Source: Comamonadaceae bacterium (GTDB taxonomy: Bacteria; Pseudomonadota; Gammaproteobacteria; Burkholderiales; Burkholderiaceae_C). Taken from it: a stretch of DNA of 64,000 nucleotides. How positions within the stretch are numbered: position 1 is the first letter of the stretch; each line of letters starts with the position of its first letter. A program made the position numbers and the translations under genes. Location of the stretch: positions 234,446 to 298,445 of the forward strand of contig CANGIQ010000001.1 of the NCBI GenBank assembly GCA_947453965.1. Reading direction: 5' to 3'. The notes under the pieces were generated by a model. It was not told the DNA's origin. It searched no databases and saw nothing but the letters and a program-made list of their open reading frames with translations. This document shows, piece by piece, positions 15,117 to 23,753 of this stretch.

Positions 15117-16469
15117 ATGCGCATGTCCGTTTTGAATCGTTGGTTGCTGCTTGCTGTGTACGGTGTCACAGCGGCCAGCGCTTGGGCGCAAGCACCCGAG
15201 ACAGAAGGCACATCTGCGCGTTACCAGCTGACTTACAACTGGCAGCGCCACGGCGCCTTCAATGCAGCGTACAGCGGTGCCAACAGCATCACCCCAACTC
15301 CAGAGAAGATGTACACCTTCAGCGCCACCGCCCATTGGGGTTTTCGGCCCTGGCAAGACGGTGAGTTGTATTTCAATCCTGAAATCACCCAAGGCGTTCC
15401 GTTCACTAGCAACTTGGTCGGTTTGGGTGGATTCACCAACGGTGAGATCACGCGTGCAGGTGGGAGCAATCCCAAGTTGTATCGTCAGCGTTTGTTTGTG
15501 CGCCAAACTTGGAATCACGGCGGTGAGCAAGAAGCGGTGGCGTCCGATTTCAACCAGATGGCAGGCTTGGTCGATAAAAACCGTTTTGTGTTGACTGCAG
15601 GCAACTTTTCGAACCTCGATGTGTTCGATGACAACGCGTATGCCAAAGACCCACGTACCCAATTCATGAACTGGGGCAACTGGACCTATGCCGCCTATGA
15701 CTATGCTGCCGATGCCCGGGGCTTTGGTTGGGGTTTTGCAGGAGAGTGGTACCAAGACAACTGGGTGCTGCGCTTTGGCCGCATGACCGGGCCGACAGAG
15801 CCCAACGCGTTGCCCGTCGACTTTGCGCTGGGTCGCCACTATGGCGATCAAGTGGAGCTAGAGCGTGCCCACGTTCTGGGTGACCAACCAGGCAAGTTGC
15901 GCATATTGGCGTGGCGCAATCGGGCCGTTCTCGCCAGCTTCAACGATGCCACGCAGTGGGTACAGACCAATGGTTATCGCGCAGGCCCGGATGCCTTGAT
16001 TGCTGTGCGCAATGGCGAAAAAATCAAATACGGCCTGGGCTTCAACGTCGAGCAAGCGATCAACTCGAACATCGGATTTTTCTTGCGCAGCATGAAAACC
16101 GATGGTCGTACCGAGACCTATGCGTTCACGGAGGTCGATGGCTCACTTTCCACGGGCTTGGTGTTCAAAGGTGGCTTATGGGGCCGCGCCGATGATGCGG
16201 TGGGCGTGGCCTTCATGCGCAACACCTTGTCCACAGACCGCCAGCGTTTCTTGCAAGCGGGCGGTGTGTCGTATTTCATTGGCGACAGCAATGGCGCGGG
16301 CGGCACGATCAATTACCGTCCCGAACAAATTCTGGAAGCTTTTTACAGCTACCAACTCACGCGCGGTACGTGGCTGACTGCAGATTACCAGTGGATTCAA
16401 AACCCGGCGTACAACGCAGACCGTGGCCCCATGCGCGTGTACGCCGCGCGTTTCCACGCCGAGTTTTAA
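15117..16469 (+). CDS. OprB-type carbohydrate-selective outer-membrane porin
   Basis: A 450-residue exported beta-barrel protein. ATG 15117 gives a clean Sec signal (residues 1-24, ending ASAWA before Gln25); the frame is open to an ATG at 15036, but that adds 27 residues ahead of the signal. The mature part has alternating aromatic and polar strands, TYNWQRHGAFNAAYSGANS, LTAGNFSNLDVFDDNAYAKDPRTQFMNW and DADARGFGWGFAGEWYQ-like segments typical of OprB, and ends in ARFHAEF with the usual C-terminal Phe. The strong Pho-box-like array upstream implies induction by phosphate starvation, so the substrate may be a phosphate ester or polyphosphate rather than a sugar. That substrate idea is inference. 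Confidence 0.85.
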   Translation: MRMSVLNRWLLLAVYGVTAASAWAQAPETEGTSARYQLTYNWQRHGAFNAAYSGANSITPTPEKMYTFSATAHWGFRPWQDGELYFNPEITQGVPFTSNLVGLGGFTNGEITRAGGSNPKLYRQRLFVRQTWNHGGEQEAVASDFNQMAGLVDKNRFVLTAGNFSNLDVFDDNAYAKDPRTQFMNWGNWTYAAYDYAADARGFGWGFAGEWYQDNWVLRFGRMTGPTEPNALPVDFALGRHYGDQVELERAHVLGDQPGKLRILAWRNRAVLASFNDATQWVQTNGYRAGPDALIAVRNGEKIKYGLGFNVEQAINSNIGFFLRSMKTDGRTETYAFTEVDGSLSTGLVFKGGLWGRADDAVGVAFMRNTLSTDRQRFLQAGGVSYFIGDSNGAGGTINYRPEQILEAFYSYQLTRGTWLTADYQWIQNPAYNADRGPMRVYAARFHAEF

Positions 16470-17830
16470 ACCCGAATCTGTTTTTGGTAAGACGCGCGCC
16501 ACAGCACCGGCAACAACAAGCCTGCTGTGACACACAAGGCCAAGCTGCTGGTTTGCCAAAACGCGATCGGTGACTGGGTCACTAACCAAGGCAGGGCGCT
16601 GGCGTCTAACACCTCGTAAGCCACGGCATAGCCGCCTGCCAAGCCCATGCCCCACAGCAATACCGTGTAGCTCACCAACGGTAACAAGGTGATGCGGTAG
16701 CTGCGTAAAGCGAACACGCAAAATACCTGTATCGCATCGGCAAAGTGGTACAGGGCGAGCCACAGCAACAAGGCGCTGGCCAAGGCCGCAACCTCCGGCG
16801 ATTGGGTGTAGAGCGCAGCAATCGCATCACGCGCAAGCCACATCGCTGTGGCTAAGCCAAGGCTCAGCATCAGCACCAGCCCCAAACCTGTTCGCAGCAC
16901 TTGGCGTGCGCGTTGAGGCTGGCCTGCACCCAGCCAATAGCTCAAACGCGCACTGCTTGCGATCGACAACGCCAAGGGCACCATGTAGAGCACGGCCGCC
17001 ATATTGGCCACGATTTGATGGCTGGCCGAGGCCACCACGCCCAAGCGCGCAATGAAGAGCGACATCATGGTGAAGGAGGTGACTTCCACCCCAATGGCCA
17101 AGCCGCTGGGCAGGCCCAAGCGCACAAAACGCATCAGCACCTGCCAGTTCGGTGCTTCCATGACGGCCCAAATGCGGTAAGGGCGGTAAAAGTCTTGGGT
17201 GCGCAGCAGCCACAGCGCAAGGCCGAGCATGAGGTAGTTGACGGCCAAGGTGGCCCAGGCACAGCCTGCCAAACCCAAGGGCGGGAACAGGCCAGGAACA
17301 CCCAACACCAACACAATCGACAGCGGCACTTTGACAGCCAATGCGCCTACTTGCACCCAAGTGACCAGTTTGGGTTTGCCCAGGCTTTGGTTGAGCGTGC
17401 TGTACATGCGAAACAGCAAGGAAGCTGGAACACCGAAGGCCACGATCAGCAGGTACTCGCGCACCTCGGCTTGCAAGACCTCGGGCACGCGTGTCCAGTT
17501 GAGCAGCGGGCCTGGAAAGGCCAAAGCTGCCATGCCCATGACAGAAGTTAGCAGGCACAGATAAAGCGCTTGCCGAACCGACTGACCTACAGCCACGTTT
17601 TTGTTGGCGCCATGTAACTCAGCCCAGACCGGCAGCAGCGCTTGCAACATGCCCATGAGCGAAATATGCACCGTGATGTAGGTGGCTGACCCGACCGACA
17701 ACGCCGCCAGCGCCGTGTCGGCAAAGCGGCCGGCCACCACGGTGTCGGTGATGCCAAACGCCATCACGGCCAATTGCCCGACCAAGACGGTGCCTGCATG
17801 GCGCACGATGGTGCTGCGCTCGGTGCTCAT
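16466..17830 (-). CDS. MATE-family efflux transporter
   Basis: A 454-residue inner-membrane protein with about 12 predicted hydrophobic helices arranged as two MatE repeats. The N-terminal half has QLAVMAFGITDTVVAGRFADTALAALSVG and the second half has GLPSGLAIGVEVTSFTMMSLFIARLGVVASASHQI, the conserved start of repeat two. MATE proteins such as NorM export cationic drugs or metabolites using Na+ or H+. The stop codon overlaps that of the convergent porin. The ArnT-like gene ends 10 bases upstream of the ATG, so the two are probably cotranscribed. The substrate is not predictable. Confidence 0.9.
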   Translation of the reverse strand: MSTERSTIVRHAGTVLVGQLAVMAFGITDTVVAGRFADTALAALSVGSATYITVHISLMGMLQALLPVWAELHGANKNVAVGQSVRQALYLCLLTSVMGMAALAFPGPLLNWTRVPEVLQAEVREYLLIVAFGVPASLLFRMYSTLNQSLGKPKLVTWVQVGALAVKVPLSIVLVLGVPGLFPPLGLAGCAWATLAVNYLMLGLALWLLRTQDFYRPYRIWAVMEAPNWQVLMRFVRLGLPSGLAIGVEVTSFTMMSLFIARLGVVASASHQIVANMAAVLYMVPLALSIASSARLSYWLGAGQPQRARQVLRTGLGLVLMLSLGLATAMWLARDAIAALYTQSPEVAALASALLLWLALYHFADAIQVFCVFALRSYRITLLPLVSYTVLLWGMGLAGGYAVAYEVLDASALPWLVTQSPIAFWQTSSLALCVTAGLLLPVLWRASYQKQIRV

Positions 17831-17840
17831 CCCGTCACAC

Positions 17841-19583
17841 TCACGGTTGACGACGGCGGTACAAGGTCACGTCTTCGTCGTTGTCCGAAGGGCGGCGAAT
17901 GGTTTGAATGCGCCGCCATTCGTTGACCCGTGCCACTTGAGGCAGGTCAGGGCGCAAGTCGTTGTCAACCAACAGCCACTCGCAGGCCGCATGTTGCGGT
18001 GCTTCGGCGCTGTCCAGCGGTTTGATGTCAAAGCCGCCGTGGTAGTGAAAGGCCGTCATTTGGCCCACGTCCAAGCCGTAACTCATCATGCAGGTGGCGG
18101 GCGCTGTGCTGTGTTGGGCCATGATGGTTTGAATTTGACGCACCCAGGGCGCGTAGCTGCGTGCAAAGTCGAGCAGCGGCAACCACAAGGTCAGCAGCAA
18201 CAGCCAGCACAGAGCCGCGCCACCGGCAGGCAAGACCACGCTTTTCCACAAGGCGTGGCGGTGTTTGCCTACGCGCCAGAGCACCAGCCAAGCCCAAGCC
18301 ACCGTGGCTGCCAAGGCCGCGATGAAGGCGATTGCGCCAAAGCTGGGCACAAACCCCGGCGCCAAACGTGCCACGTTGGCGGCCGGCTGTGCGGGCCAGC
18401 CGGTTTGCATGGCAATCCAGACCACCCAAATGATGAAGGCGCAGCCCGAGAAAAACAGCAGGGTGAACCAATCGATGAAAGCCGCCACACTGCGTCGCAA
18501 AGTTGGCAGGGCAAACGCGGCCAAGGTAGCCAGTGGGGGCAAGGCCAACAGCAAGGTGCGATCAGCCGAGACGGTCAGCAAGGCGGTGACCACGGCCAGC
18601 AGAGAGAACCACATGGGCAGCACCAGGTGCCGGCTCCAGTGCAGCGAGGTCCATTGCCGACGCCAGCGCCACAGTGTCCAAGCGGCCAAGGGCCACACAG
18701 GCCAGGTGAACCACACCAACAAACGCCCCAGGCTGCGCCATTCGGCCACGTCGTTGTGCAACGGCATCAAACGCCAGTGCCAGACATCCAAGGCGGTGGC
18801 CAAGCCTGCCACAGCCAAGCCGATCAACAGCAAGCCCAGCGCATGGCGGCGACCTGTTTGGGCCGAAGTGCTTTCACGGTCTAGTAAACACAACAAGCCG
18901 CTGCCCACCGCCATCAACACGGCGAAGCTGGGAGCGCCGCTCAGGCACAGGCCGATCAAGCCCACGCCCAATGCACTCAGGCTGTAACGTGGGTGGTAGG
19001 GCAGGGCTGCGACACCAAAAAAAGCACAGCCCACAAACGCGAGCTGCGCCAAGATGGGGCTCGCTTCGTGCGACAGCAAGGCCAGCCCCAAGCTGGCAAT
19101 CAGGGCCAACACGGCACCGTCGGCGATGGTGCGTGCGTAGTCTTTGGGTTTGGCTTCACCACCAAACGCAAAGGCCACGGGTTGCGCTTGCGGGCTCAGG
19201 GCCAGGTAATAAGCGCCGTACCAGGTGCTGGCTAAGGTCACGCCTAGCAGCATGGCAAAAGGCAGGCGCGATGCCAAGCCCGCAGACATCCAGCTGGGCG
19301 CGATTTGAATTGCCCAGGCTCCTAGCCAATAAGGCAAGAGCGCGTCCAAATCGGGTGCTTGCCCCCAGACCAAGGGGTTGAGCCAGCTGCTGCTGCCTTC
19401 GGCCAGGGCCAGCATTTGGGCGAAGGCGGTGAACTCGTTGCCTTTCCAGGGTTCGCGGCCAATCAGGCCGGGCAACACATAGGCGGCACAAAACAACCAC
19501 AAGGCCACACGCGGCAGGCGGCGAACAGCACTTTGGGCAACGATGGCAGGGGTGGGGTCAGTCACAGCGTCAGAGTGTGGCAC
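17841..19583 (-). CDS. ArnT/GT39-like polytopic membrane protein with altered acidic motif
   Basis: A 580-residue protein with roughly a dozen membrane helices followed by a soluble C-terminal region of about 100 residues. The overall plan and the early GREPWK motif resemble the polyprenyl-phosphate sugar transferases (GT39/ArnT-like) of Betaproteobacteria. In those, GREPWK is followed by an Asp-Glu pair in the first periplasmic loop. Here it is GNE, so the aspartate is replaced by asparagine, which may change or abolish transfer. Start is GTG 19583; no good ribosome site is visible. It probably shares a transcript with the MATE gene. Very high GC. Confidence 0.65.
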   Translation of the reverse strand: MPHSDAVTDPTPAIVAQSAVRRLPRVALWLFCAAYVLPGLIGREPWKGNEFTAFAQMLALAEGSSSWLNPLVWGQAPDLDALLPYWLGAWAIQIAPSWMSAGLASRLPFAMLLGVTLASTWYGAYYLALSPQAQPVAFAFGGEAKPKDYARTIADGAVLALIASLGLALLSHEASPILAQLAFVGCAFFGVAALPYHPRYSLSALGVGLIGLCLSGAPSFAVLMAVGSGLLCLLDRESTSAQTGRRHALGLLLIGLAVAGLATALDVWHWRLMPLHNDVAEWRSLGRLLVWFTWPVWPLAAWTLWRWRRQWTSLHWSRHLVLPMWFSLLAVVTALLTVSADRTLLLALPPLATLAAFALPTLRRSVAAFIDWFTLLFFSGCAFIIWVVWIAMQTGWPAQPAANVARLAPGFVPSFGAIAFIAALAATVAWAWLVLWRVGKHRHALWKSVVLPAGGAALCWLLLLTLWLPLLDFARSYAPWVRQIQTIMAQHSTAPATCMMSYGLDVGQMTAFHYHGGFDIKPLDSAEAPQHAACEWLLVDNDLRPDLPQVARVNEWRRIQTIRRPSDNDEDVTLYRRRQP

Positions 19584-19603
19584 GAGTTAAGAAACATGGG
19601 GCG

Positions 19604-19634
19604 AAAAAAAGGCAGCTCCGTGTGACGGGCTGCC
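19604..19634 (-). terminator. Rho-independent terminator after rpmE2
   Basis: In the minus direction GGCAGC...GCTGCC forms an imperfect extended stem (CGT/ACG inside) followed by TTTTTTT. It lies about 20 bases after the L31 stop and before the ArnT-like gene. Confidence 0.8.
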
Positions 19635-19655
19635 CTTTGTGAGTGAGCGAAACGC

Positions 19656-19913
19656 TTACTTGGCGATGGTTTTGCCGTATTTGTTGCGGAAGCGCTCGAC
19701 GCGACCACCCATGTTGTCCACAGATTTTTGTGTACCGGTGTAGAAGGGGTGCGATTCGCTGGTGGTGTCCAGCTTGAACAAAGGCAACTCGCGGCCATCG
19801 TCCATCTTCACCATTTCTTTGGTGTTGGCGCATGAACGGGTCACAAATTTGAAACCGTTCGACATGTCCATGAAACACACTTCACGGTAGTTGGGGTGAA
19901 TGCCTTCTTTCAT
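19656..19913 (-). CDS. rpmE2: Ribosomal protein L31, type B (zinc-free form)
   Basis: An 85-residue 50S protein opening [14 protein letters not shown]. It lacks the CxxC zinc pairs of type A L31; the two cysteines present are isolated. It carries the type B insert region ([11 protein letters not shown]) and the typical [13 protein letters not shown] and RFRNKYG. The frame extends to 19943, but ATG 19913 is right because AAGGAAAAGAC sits immediately upstream. Type B L31 often replaces the zinc form when zinc is scarce; whether a type A copy exists elsewhere is unknown. It is a single-gene unit with its own terminator. Confidence 0.95.
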   Translation of the reverse strand: MKEGIHPNYREVCFMDMSNGFKFVTRSCANTKEMVKMDDGRELPLFKLDTTSESHPFYTGTQKSVDNMGGRVERFRNKYGKTIAK

Positions 19914-20004
19914 TGTCTTTTCCTTTTCAGCTGCGGTAGCCACGCCAACCTATTTCGACGCACTTTCCGCAAAACGCGTTATTGTGCCACAAATTCAGGC
20001 AGAT

Positions 20005-20910
20005 TCAACGCAAAACCCCCAGCGCAAAGGGCAGGCTGAGCATACCCAGCAAGGTAGACAGGGTGACCAAGCCCGCCACGTAGGCGCCGTTGTAGCCCAT
20101 GCGGTTGGCCAGCACATAGCAACTCGAGGCGGTGGGCAGGGCGGAAAACGCCAGCAACACGCTGGTTTGCACCGCATCGAGTGCAAAAACTTGAGCCAGA
20201 CCCCAGGCCAACAGTGGGGCTATGAAATGGCGAATACCCAGCACGCCCACCGCCAGTGTTTTGGCTTTGGCCAAGTGCCCAAACTGCATGCCAGCGCCTG
20301 CCGCCATCAGCCCCAAGGCCAGCGAGGCCGCACCAATGCGTTGCAAGGTGGGGTCGATCCAGTTGGGAATGTGCAAGCCCAGGATGTTCGCCAGCAAGCC
20401 CGAACCTGTGGCAATGATCAGCGGATTGCGCGCCAGTTCACGCCAAAACCCCCGCTGGCCGTGCCGCGCCATGGGCCACACGGCGGCTACGTTGAAGAGC
20501 GGCACGCACACGCCGATCAACACCGCGATCAGCAGCAAGGCTTGCGGCCCAGCAATCCGGTCCGCCAGCGCCAGCGCAATGAAGGAGTTGAACCGAAACC
20601 CCACCTGGGCGCTGCCTGCATGCAGCCGGGTGTCAATGTGTCGACCAATGAAGGGTAAAAAAGGCAGCGCGTACGTCACGCCTATGGTGCCTATGCCTAA
20701 GAGCAAGCCGGCCATGATCAGGTGCGAGGCGGCTTGCAAATCCAAGGGTGTGCGCACGATGGAATGAAACAGCAGCACAGGGAATAAGAAGAAATACACC
20801 AGGCTCTCGACCTGTTCCCACACCGTGCGGTTGAGGGCGGTGTACCGGCACACCAAATAGCCACAAAGGATGAGCGAAAAATCGGGGAAGAGGAGTTGAG
20901 CGTAATTCAC
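20005..20910 (-). CDS. AEC (auxin efflux carrier) family transporter
   Basis: A 301-residue inner-membrane protein with about ten hydrophobic helices in two five-helix halves. LLFPDFSLILCGYLVCRY opens the protein. The second half has LARNPLIIATGSGLLANILGLHIPNWIDPTLQRIGAASLALGLMAAGAG, the usual AEC signature. The closing part has TSVLLAFSALPTASSCYVLANRMGYNG. Bacterial members include malate permeases, so an organic-acid substrate is plausible but not shown. Start is GTG 20908-20910. The divergent Bug receptor gene may share the 100-base promoter region and a dicarboxylate theme. Confidence 0.88.
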   Translation of the reverse strand: MNYAQLLFPDFSLILCGYLVCRYTALNRTVWEQVESLVYFFLFPVLLFHSIVRTPLDLQAASHLIMAGLLLGIGTIGVTYALPFLPFIGRHIDTRLHAGSAQVGFRFNSFIALALADRIAGPQALLLIAVLIGVCVPLFNVAAVWPMARHGQRGFWRELARNPLIIATGSGLLANILGLHIPNWIDPTLQRIGAASLALGLMAAGAGMQFGHLAKAKTLAVGVLGIRHFIAPLLAWGLAQVFALDAVQTSVLLAFSALPTASSCYVLANRMGYNGAYVAGLVTLSTLLGMLSLPFALGVLR

Positions 20911-21010
20911 GGGACAAAGAATAACCGCAGTTCAAATCTCTGGCATGTAGGTTGCGTATACGATTGCACTTTGGGTCTCTTGCCTTTTGAATTCAACAAG
21001 GAGTTTGTAC

Positions 21011-21973
21011 ATGCAACGTCGTCATTGGTTTGCGCTCACGCTGGTTGCTGCAGCGGGCTCGGCCCTCGCGCAGGGCTATCCCAACAAAGCGATTCAATTG
21101 CAGGTGCCGTTTGCACCCGGTGGGACCACCGACATCATTGCGCGCACCATTGCAGAGCCTTTGGGCAAGGCTTTGGGGCAAACCGTGGTGGTGGTCAACA
21201 AGGCCGGTGGCGGTGGCGTGGTGGGGGCCAATGAAACGGCCAAGGCCGCGCCAGACGGTTATTCGCTGGGTTTGGCCACGGTGTCAACCACGGCTGCCAA
21301 TCCTGCGATTAATACCAAGATTCCCTACAACCCCTTGACGGATTTCTCGCCCATCATCAACGTGGCGGCGACCCCCAACATCATTGCGGTGCATCCCACG
21401 TTTCCTGCCAAGGACTACAAAAGCTTTGTGGCTGAGGTCAAACGCTCACCCGGCAAGTACTCGTATTCGTCCTCGGGCACCGGCGGCATTGGCCACTTGC
21501 AGATGGAGTTGTATAAAAACTTGAGCGGCACCTTTGTGACGCACATTCCCTACCGTGGTGCAGGTCCCGCCCTGAACGACACCGTGGCTGGTCAAGTGCC
21601 GATGATTTTTGACAACCTGCCTTCTGCCTTGCCCTTCATCAAGGACAACCGCTTGGTGCCCATTGTGGTGGCTGCGCCTCAGCGCTTGGCGGTCTTGCCC
21701 AATGTGCCGACCTTCAAAGAGGTGGGCTTGGAGCCGGTCAACCGTATGGCCTACTACGGCATCTACGGCCCCAAAGGCTTGCCCAAAGACATCGTCGACA
21801 AAATCAATGCAGGCGTGCGCAAGGCCTTGGAAGATCCTGCGGTGCGCAAACGCATTGAAGACACGGGCTCATTGATTGTGGCCAACACGCCCGAGCAGTT
21901 TGCGGCTCAAATCAAAGCCGAGTTTGAGGTCTACAAGCGCGTGGTGAACGAGCAAAAACTCACATTGGATTGA
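21011..21973 (+). CDS. Tripartite tricarboxylate transporter substrate-binding protein (Bug family)
   Basis: A 320-residue periplasmic receptor with a Sec signal (residues 1-20, MQRRHWF start, cleaved before Gln21). The Bug pattern is complete: [38 protein letters not shown], the hallmark [39 protein letters not shown], and [19 protein letters not shown]. Bug proteins bind carboxylates, amino acids or aromatics; no TctA/TctB membrane genes are adjacent, as is common for the expanded Bug families of Burkholderiales. I chose ATG 21011 over an in-frame upstream start because AAGGAG lies 7 bases before it. Confidence 0.93.
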   Translation: MQRRHWFALTLVAAAGSALAQGYPNKAIQLQVPFAPGGTTDIIARTIAEPLGKALGQTVVVVNKAGGGGVVGANETAKAAPDGYSLGLATVSTTAANPAINTKIPYNPLTDFSPIINVAATPNIIAVHPTFPAKDYKSFVAEVKRSPGKYSYSSSGTGGIGHLQMELYKNLSGTFVTHIPYRGAGPALNDTVAGQVPMIFDNLPSALPFIKDNRLVPIVVAAPQRLAVLPNVPTFKEVGLEPVNRMAYYGIYGPKGLPKDIVDKINAGVRKALEDPAVRKRIEDTGSLIVANTPEQFAAQIKAEFEVYKRVVNEQKLTLD

Positions 21974-21977
21974 TCGT

Positions 21978-22901
21978 TTGGCCACGCGCCCCGTCCTAGC
22001 TGCATCGGCCGATGCCCATGTCGATGTGTTCATCGACGCGCTGTGGCTGGAAGAGGGCCTGTCGGCCAATACCTTGGCTGCTTACCGGCGTGACTTGAAC
22101 TTGCTGGCGCAGTGGCTTCAGGGGCGCAATGCGTCACTGCTCGCGGCACAAGAAGCCGATTTGCACGACTACTTTGCCCACCGCCACGCTGACACCAAAG
22201 CCACTTCGGCCAACCGCCGCTTGACGGTGTTCAAACGCTTTTACCGCTGGGCCTTGCGTGAACGCATGATCACGGTGGACCCCACCCTGAAACTCATGGC
22301 GGCCAAACAGGCCATGCGTGTACCTAAAACTTTGACGGAGCTGCAAGTCGAGCGACTGCTCAATGCGCCCGATGTGGCCACAGCACTGGGGCTGCGCGAC
22401 AAAACCATGTTGGAGCTGATCTACGCCAGTGGTTTGCGTGTGAGCGAGTTGGTGGGCCTCAAGACCCTGCATGTGAGCTTGAACGAAGGCGTCTTGCGCG
22501 TCATGGGCAAGGGCAGCAAAGAGCGTTTGGTGCCTTTTGGCGAAGTGGCGCGCGACTGGTTACAGCGTTATTTGGCCGAGGGGCGCCCCGTCTTGCTCAA
22601 AGGCCATCCAACCGATGCCCTGTTTGTGACGGTGCGTGGCAAGCATGCGGGCGAGGCCATGACGCGCGCCATGTTTTGGCAGCTCATCAAACGGTATGCC
22701 TTGTTGGCAGATATTCATGTGCCGATTTCTCCGCACACCTTGCGCCATGCGTTTGCGACGCACTTGCTCAACCACGGCGCCGATTTGCGGGCGGTGCAAA
22801 TGTTGCTCGGGCATGCGGATATTTCGACCACTACCATTTACACCCACATTGCGCGCGAGCGCCTGAAAACCTTGCATGCCACGCATCACCCGCGTGGGTG
22901 A
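21978..22901 (+). CDS. xerD: Tyrosine recombinase XerD
   Basis: A 307-residue site-specific recombinase that resolves chromosome dimers at dif with XerC. The SAM-like N-domain covers about 15-100. The catalytic residues are all present: Arg154 (SGLRVSEL), Lys178, His253 and Arg256 (HTLRHAFATHLL), His279 (LLGHADISTT) and the nucleophile Tyr288 (IYTHI). Length and the LLNHGADLRAVQMLLGH signature fit housekeeping XerD rather than an integrase. The start appears to be TTG 21978, five bases after the Bug gene stop, with no clear ribosome site. No phage genes surround it. Confidence 0.93.
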   Translation: MATRPVLAASADAHVDVFIDALWLEEGLSANTLAAYRRDLNLLAQWLQGRNASLLAAQEADLHDYFAHRHADTKATSANRRLTVFKRFYRWALRERMITVDPTLKLMAAKQAMRVPKTLTELQVERLLNAPDVATALGLRDKTMLELIYASGLRVSELVGLKTLHVSLNEGVLRVMGKGSKERLVPFGEVARDWLQRYLAEGRPVLLKGHPTDALFVTVRGKHAGEAMTRAMFWQLIKRYALLADIHVPISPHTLRHAFATHLLNHGADLRAVQMLLGHADISTTTIYTHIARERLKTLHATHHPRG

Positions 22902-22910
22902 TGATGCCTA

Positions 22911-23711
22911 TCAGCCCAGCAAGTAATTCAGCTCGACCTCGGTGAAGCCAGCTTTTTTGCGGGCTGCGGTGTTGAAAGGTGGCTTGAGCTTGGGCGCGTC
23001 GTAGCGCTGAACCAGTTCGCCGTACAAAGGCACAGGGTCCAGGCCGCGTTGTTCGCACAAAAAGCGGTACCAGTGGTTGCCGATGGCCACATGGCCCACT
23101 TCGTCGCGCAAGATGATGTCCAAAATCTCTACCGCCCGCATGGCCCCAGGGCTGGCGGCTTTGCGCAGCTTGGTTTGAATCAAGGGCGTGGCATCGAGCC
23201 CACGCGCCTCCAGTGTGCGGGGCACCAGCGCCATGCGTGCCAGCACATCGTTGGCGGTTTTTTCGCACATCTGCCACAGACCGTCGTGGGCATCAAAGTC
23301 GCCATAGGCGTAGCCTAGGCTTTGCAGGTGGGTGTGCAGCAAATCAAAGTGTTGCGACTCTTCAAACGCCACCCGCAGCCAGTCCTCGTAAAAGGCCTCA
23401 GGCATACCGCTAAAACGCCACACGGCGTCCAGTGCCAGGTTGATGGCGTTGAACTCGATGTGGCACACCGCATGCAACAAGGCCGCCAAGCCCTCGGGTG
23501 TGAACGGTGTGCGGGAGGGTACTTGGGTGGCGGGAATCAAGCGTGGCCGCTGGGGACGACCAGGAAGTGAAGACGCAGGCGCAGGTTGGAGGTTTGCTTC
23601 GGTGTCGAGCTTGCAATCTGCGCGTTGGGCCCAAAGTGATTGGGTGGCTTCTACCTTTTGGGCGGGATCAGACAAGCACAGGGCATAGAGGGCGTGAGGA
23701 CGAAGCTGCAT
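22911..23711 (-). CDS. DUF455 ferritin-like protein
   Basis: A 266-residue cytoplasmic protein of the DUF455 family (COG2833). The predicted four-helix ferritin-like fold has di-iron ligand motifs: HIEFNAINLALD, EESQHFDLLHTHL and LRDEVGHVAIGNHWY. An Asn/Pro-rich spacer precedes the fold and the C-terminus has KPPFNTAARKKAGF. MiaE-type tRNA hydroxylases share this fold, but the DUF455 function is not established. The ATG at 23711 lies 7 bases from a TACAAT element with no ribosome site, so the mRNA is probably leaderless. The 3' end meets xerD, 9 bases apart. Confidence 0.9.
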   Translation of the reverse strand: MQLRPHALYALCLSDPAQKVEATQSLWAQRADCKLDTEANLQPAPASSLPGRPQRPRLIPATQVPSRTPFTPEGLAALLHAVCHIEFNAINLALDAVWRFSGMPEAFYEDWLRVAFEESQHFDLLHTHLQSLGYAYGDFDAHDGLWQMCEKTANDVLARMALVPRTLEARGLDATPLIQTKLRKAASPGAMRAVEILDIILRDEVGHVAIGNHWYRFLCEQRGLDPVPLYGELVQRYDAPKLKPPFNTAARKKAGFTEVELNYLLG

Positions 23712-23714
23712 CCC

Positions 23715-23724
23715 TACAATTGTA
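23715..23724. promoter_or_regulatory. Shared palindromic -10 element for two divergent genes
   Basis: TACAATTGTA is a perfect palindrome, so each strand reads TACAAT. It serves the DUF455 gene on the minus strand (7 bases to its ATG) and the gamma carbonic anhydrase on the plus strand (33 bases to its ATG, with a ribosome site between). No convincing -35 is seen on either side. Confidence 0.6.
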
Positions 23725-23753
23725 GAAATACCGCAGCTCTTGAAGGAATTTTC

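Noticed and set aside
17682..18884. 400-residue plus-strand ORF across the MATE and ArnT-like genes
   Set aside because: It lies antisense to two real membrane-protein genes in a GC-rich region where stop codons are rare, its product is Gln/His/Arg-rich low complexity, and there is no ribosome site.
21978..22901. Tyrosine recombinase as evidence of an integrated element
   Set aside because: It has housekeeping XerD length and motifs, is flanked by ordinary metabolic genes, and no attachment repeats, tRNA or phage genes are seen.
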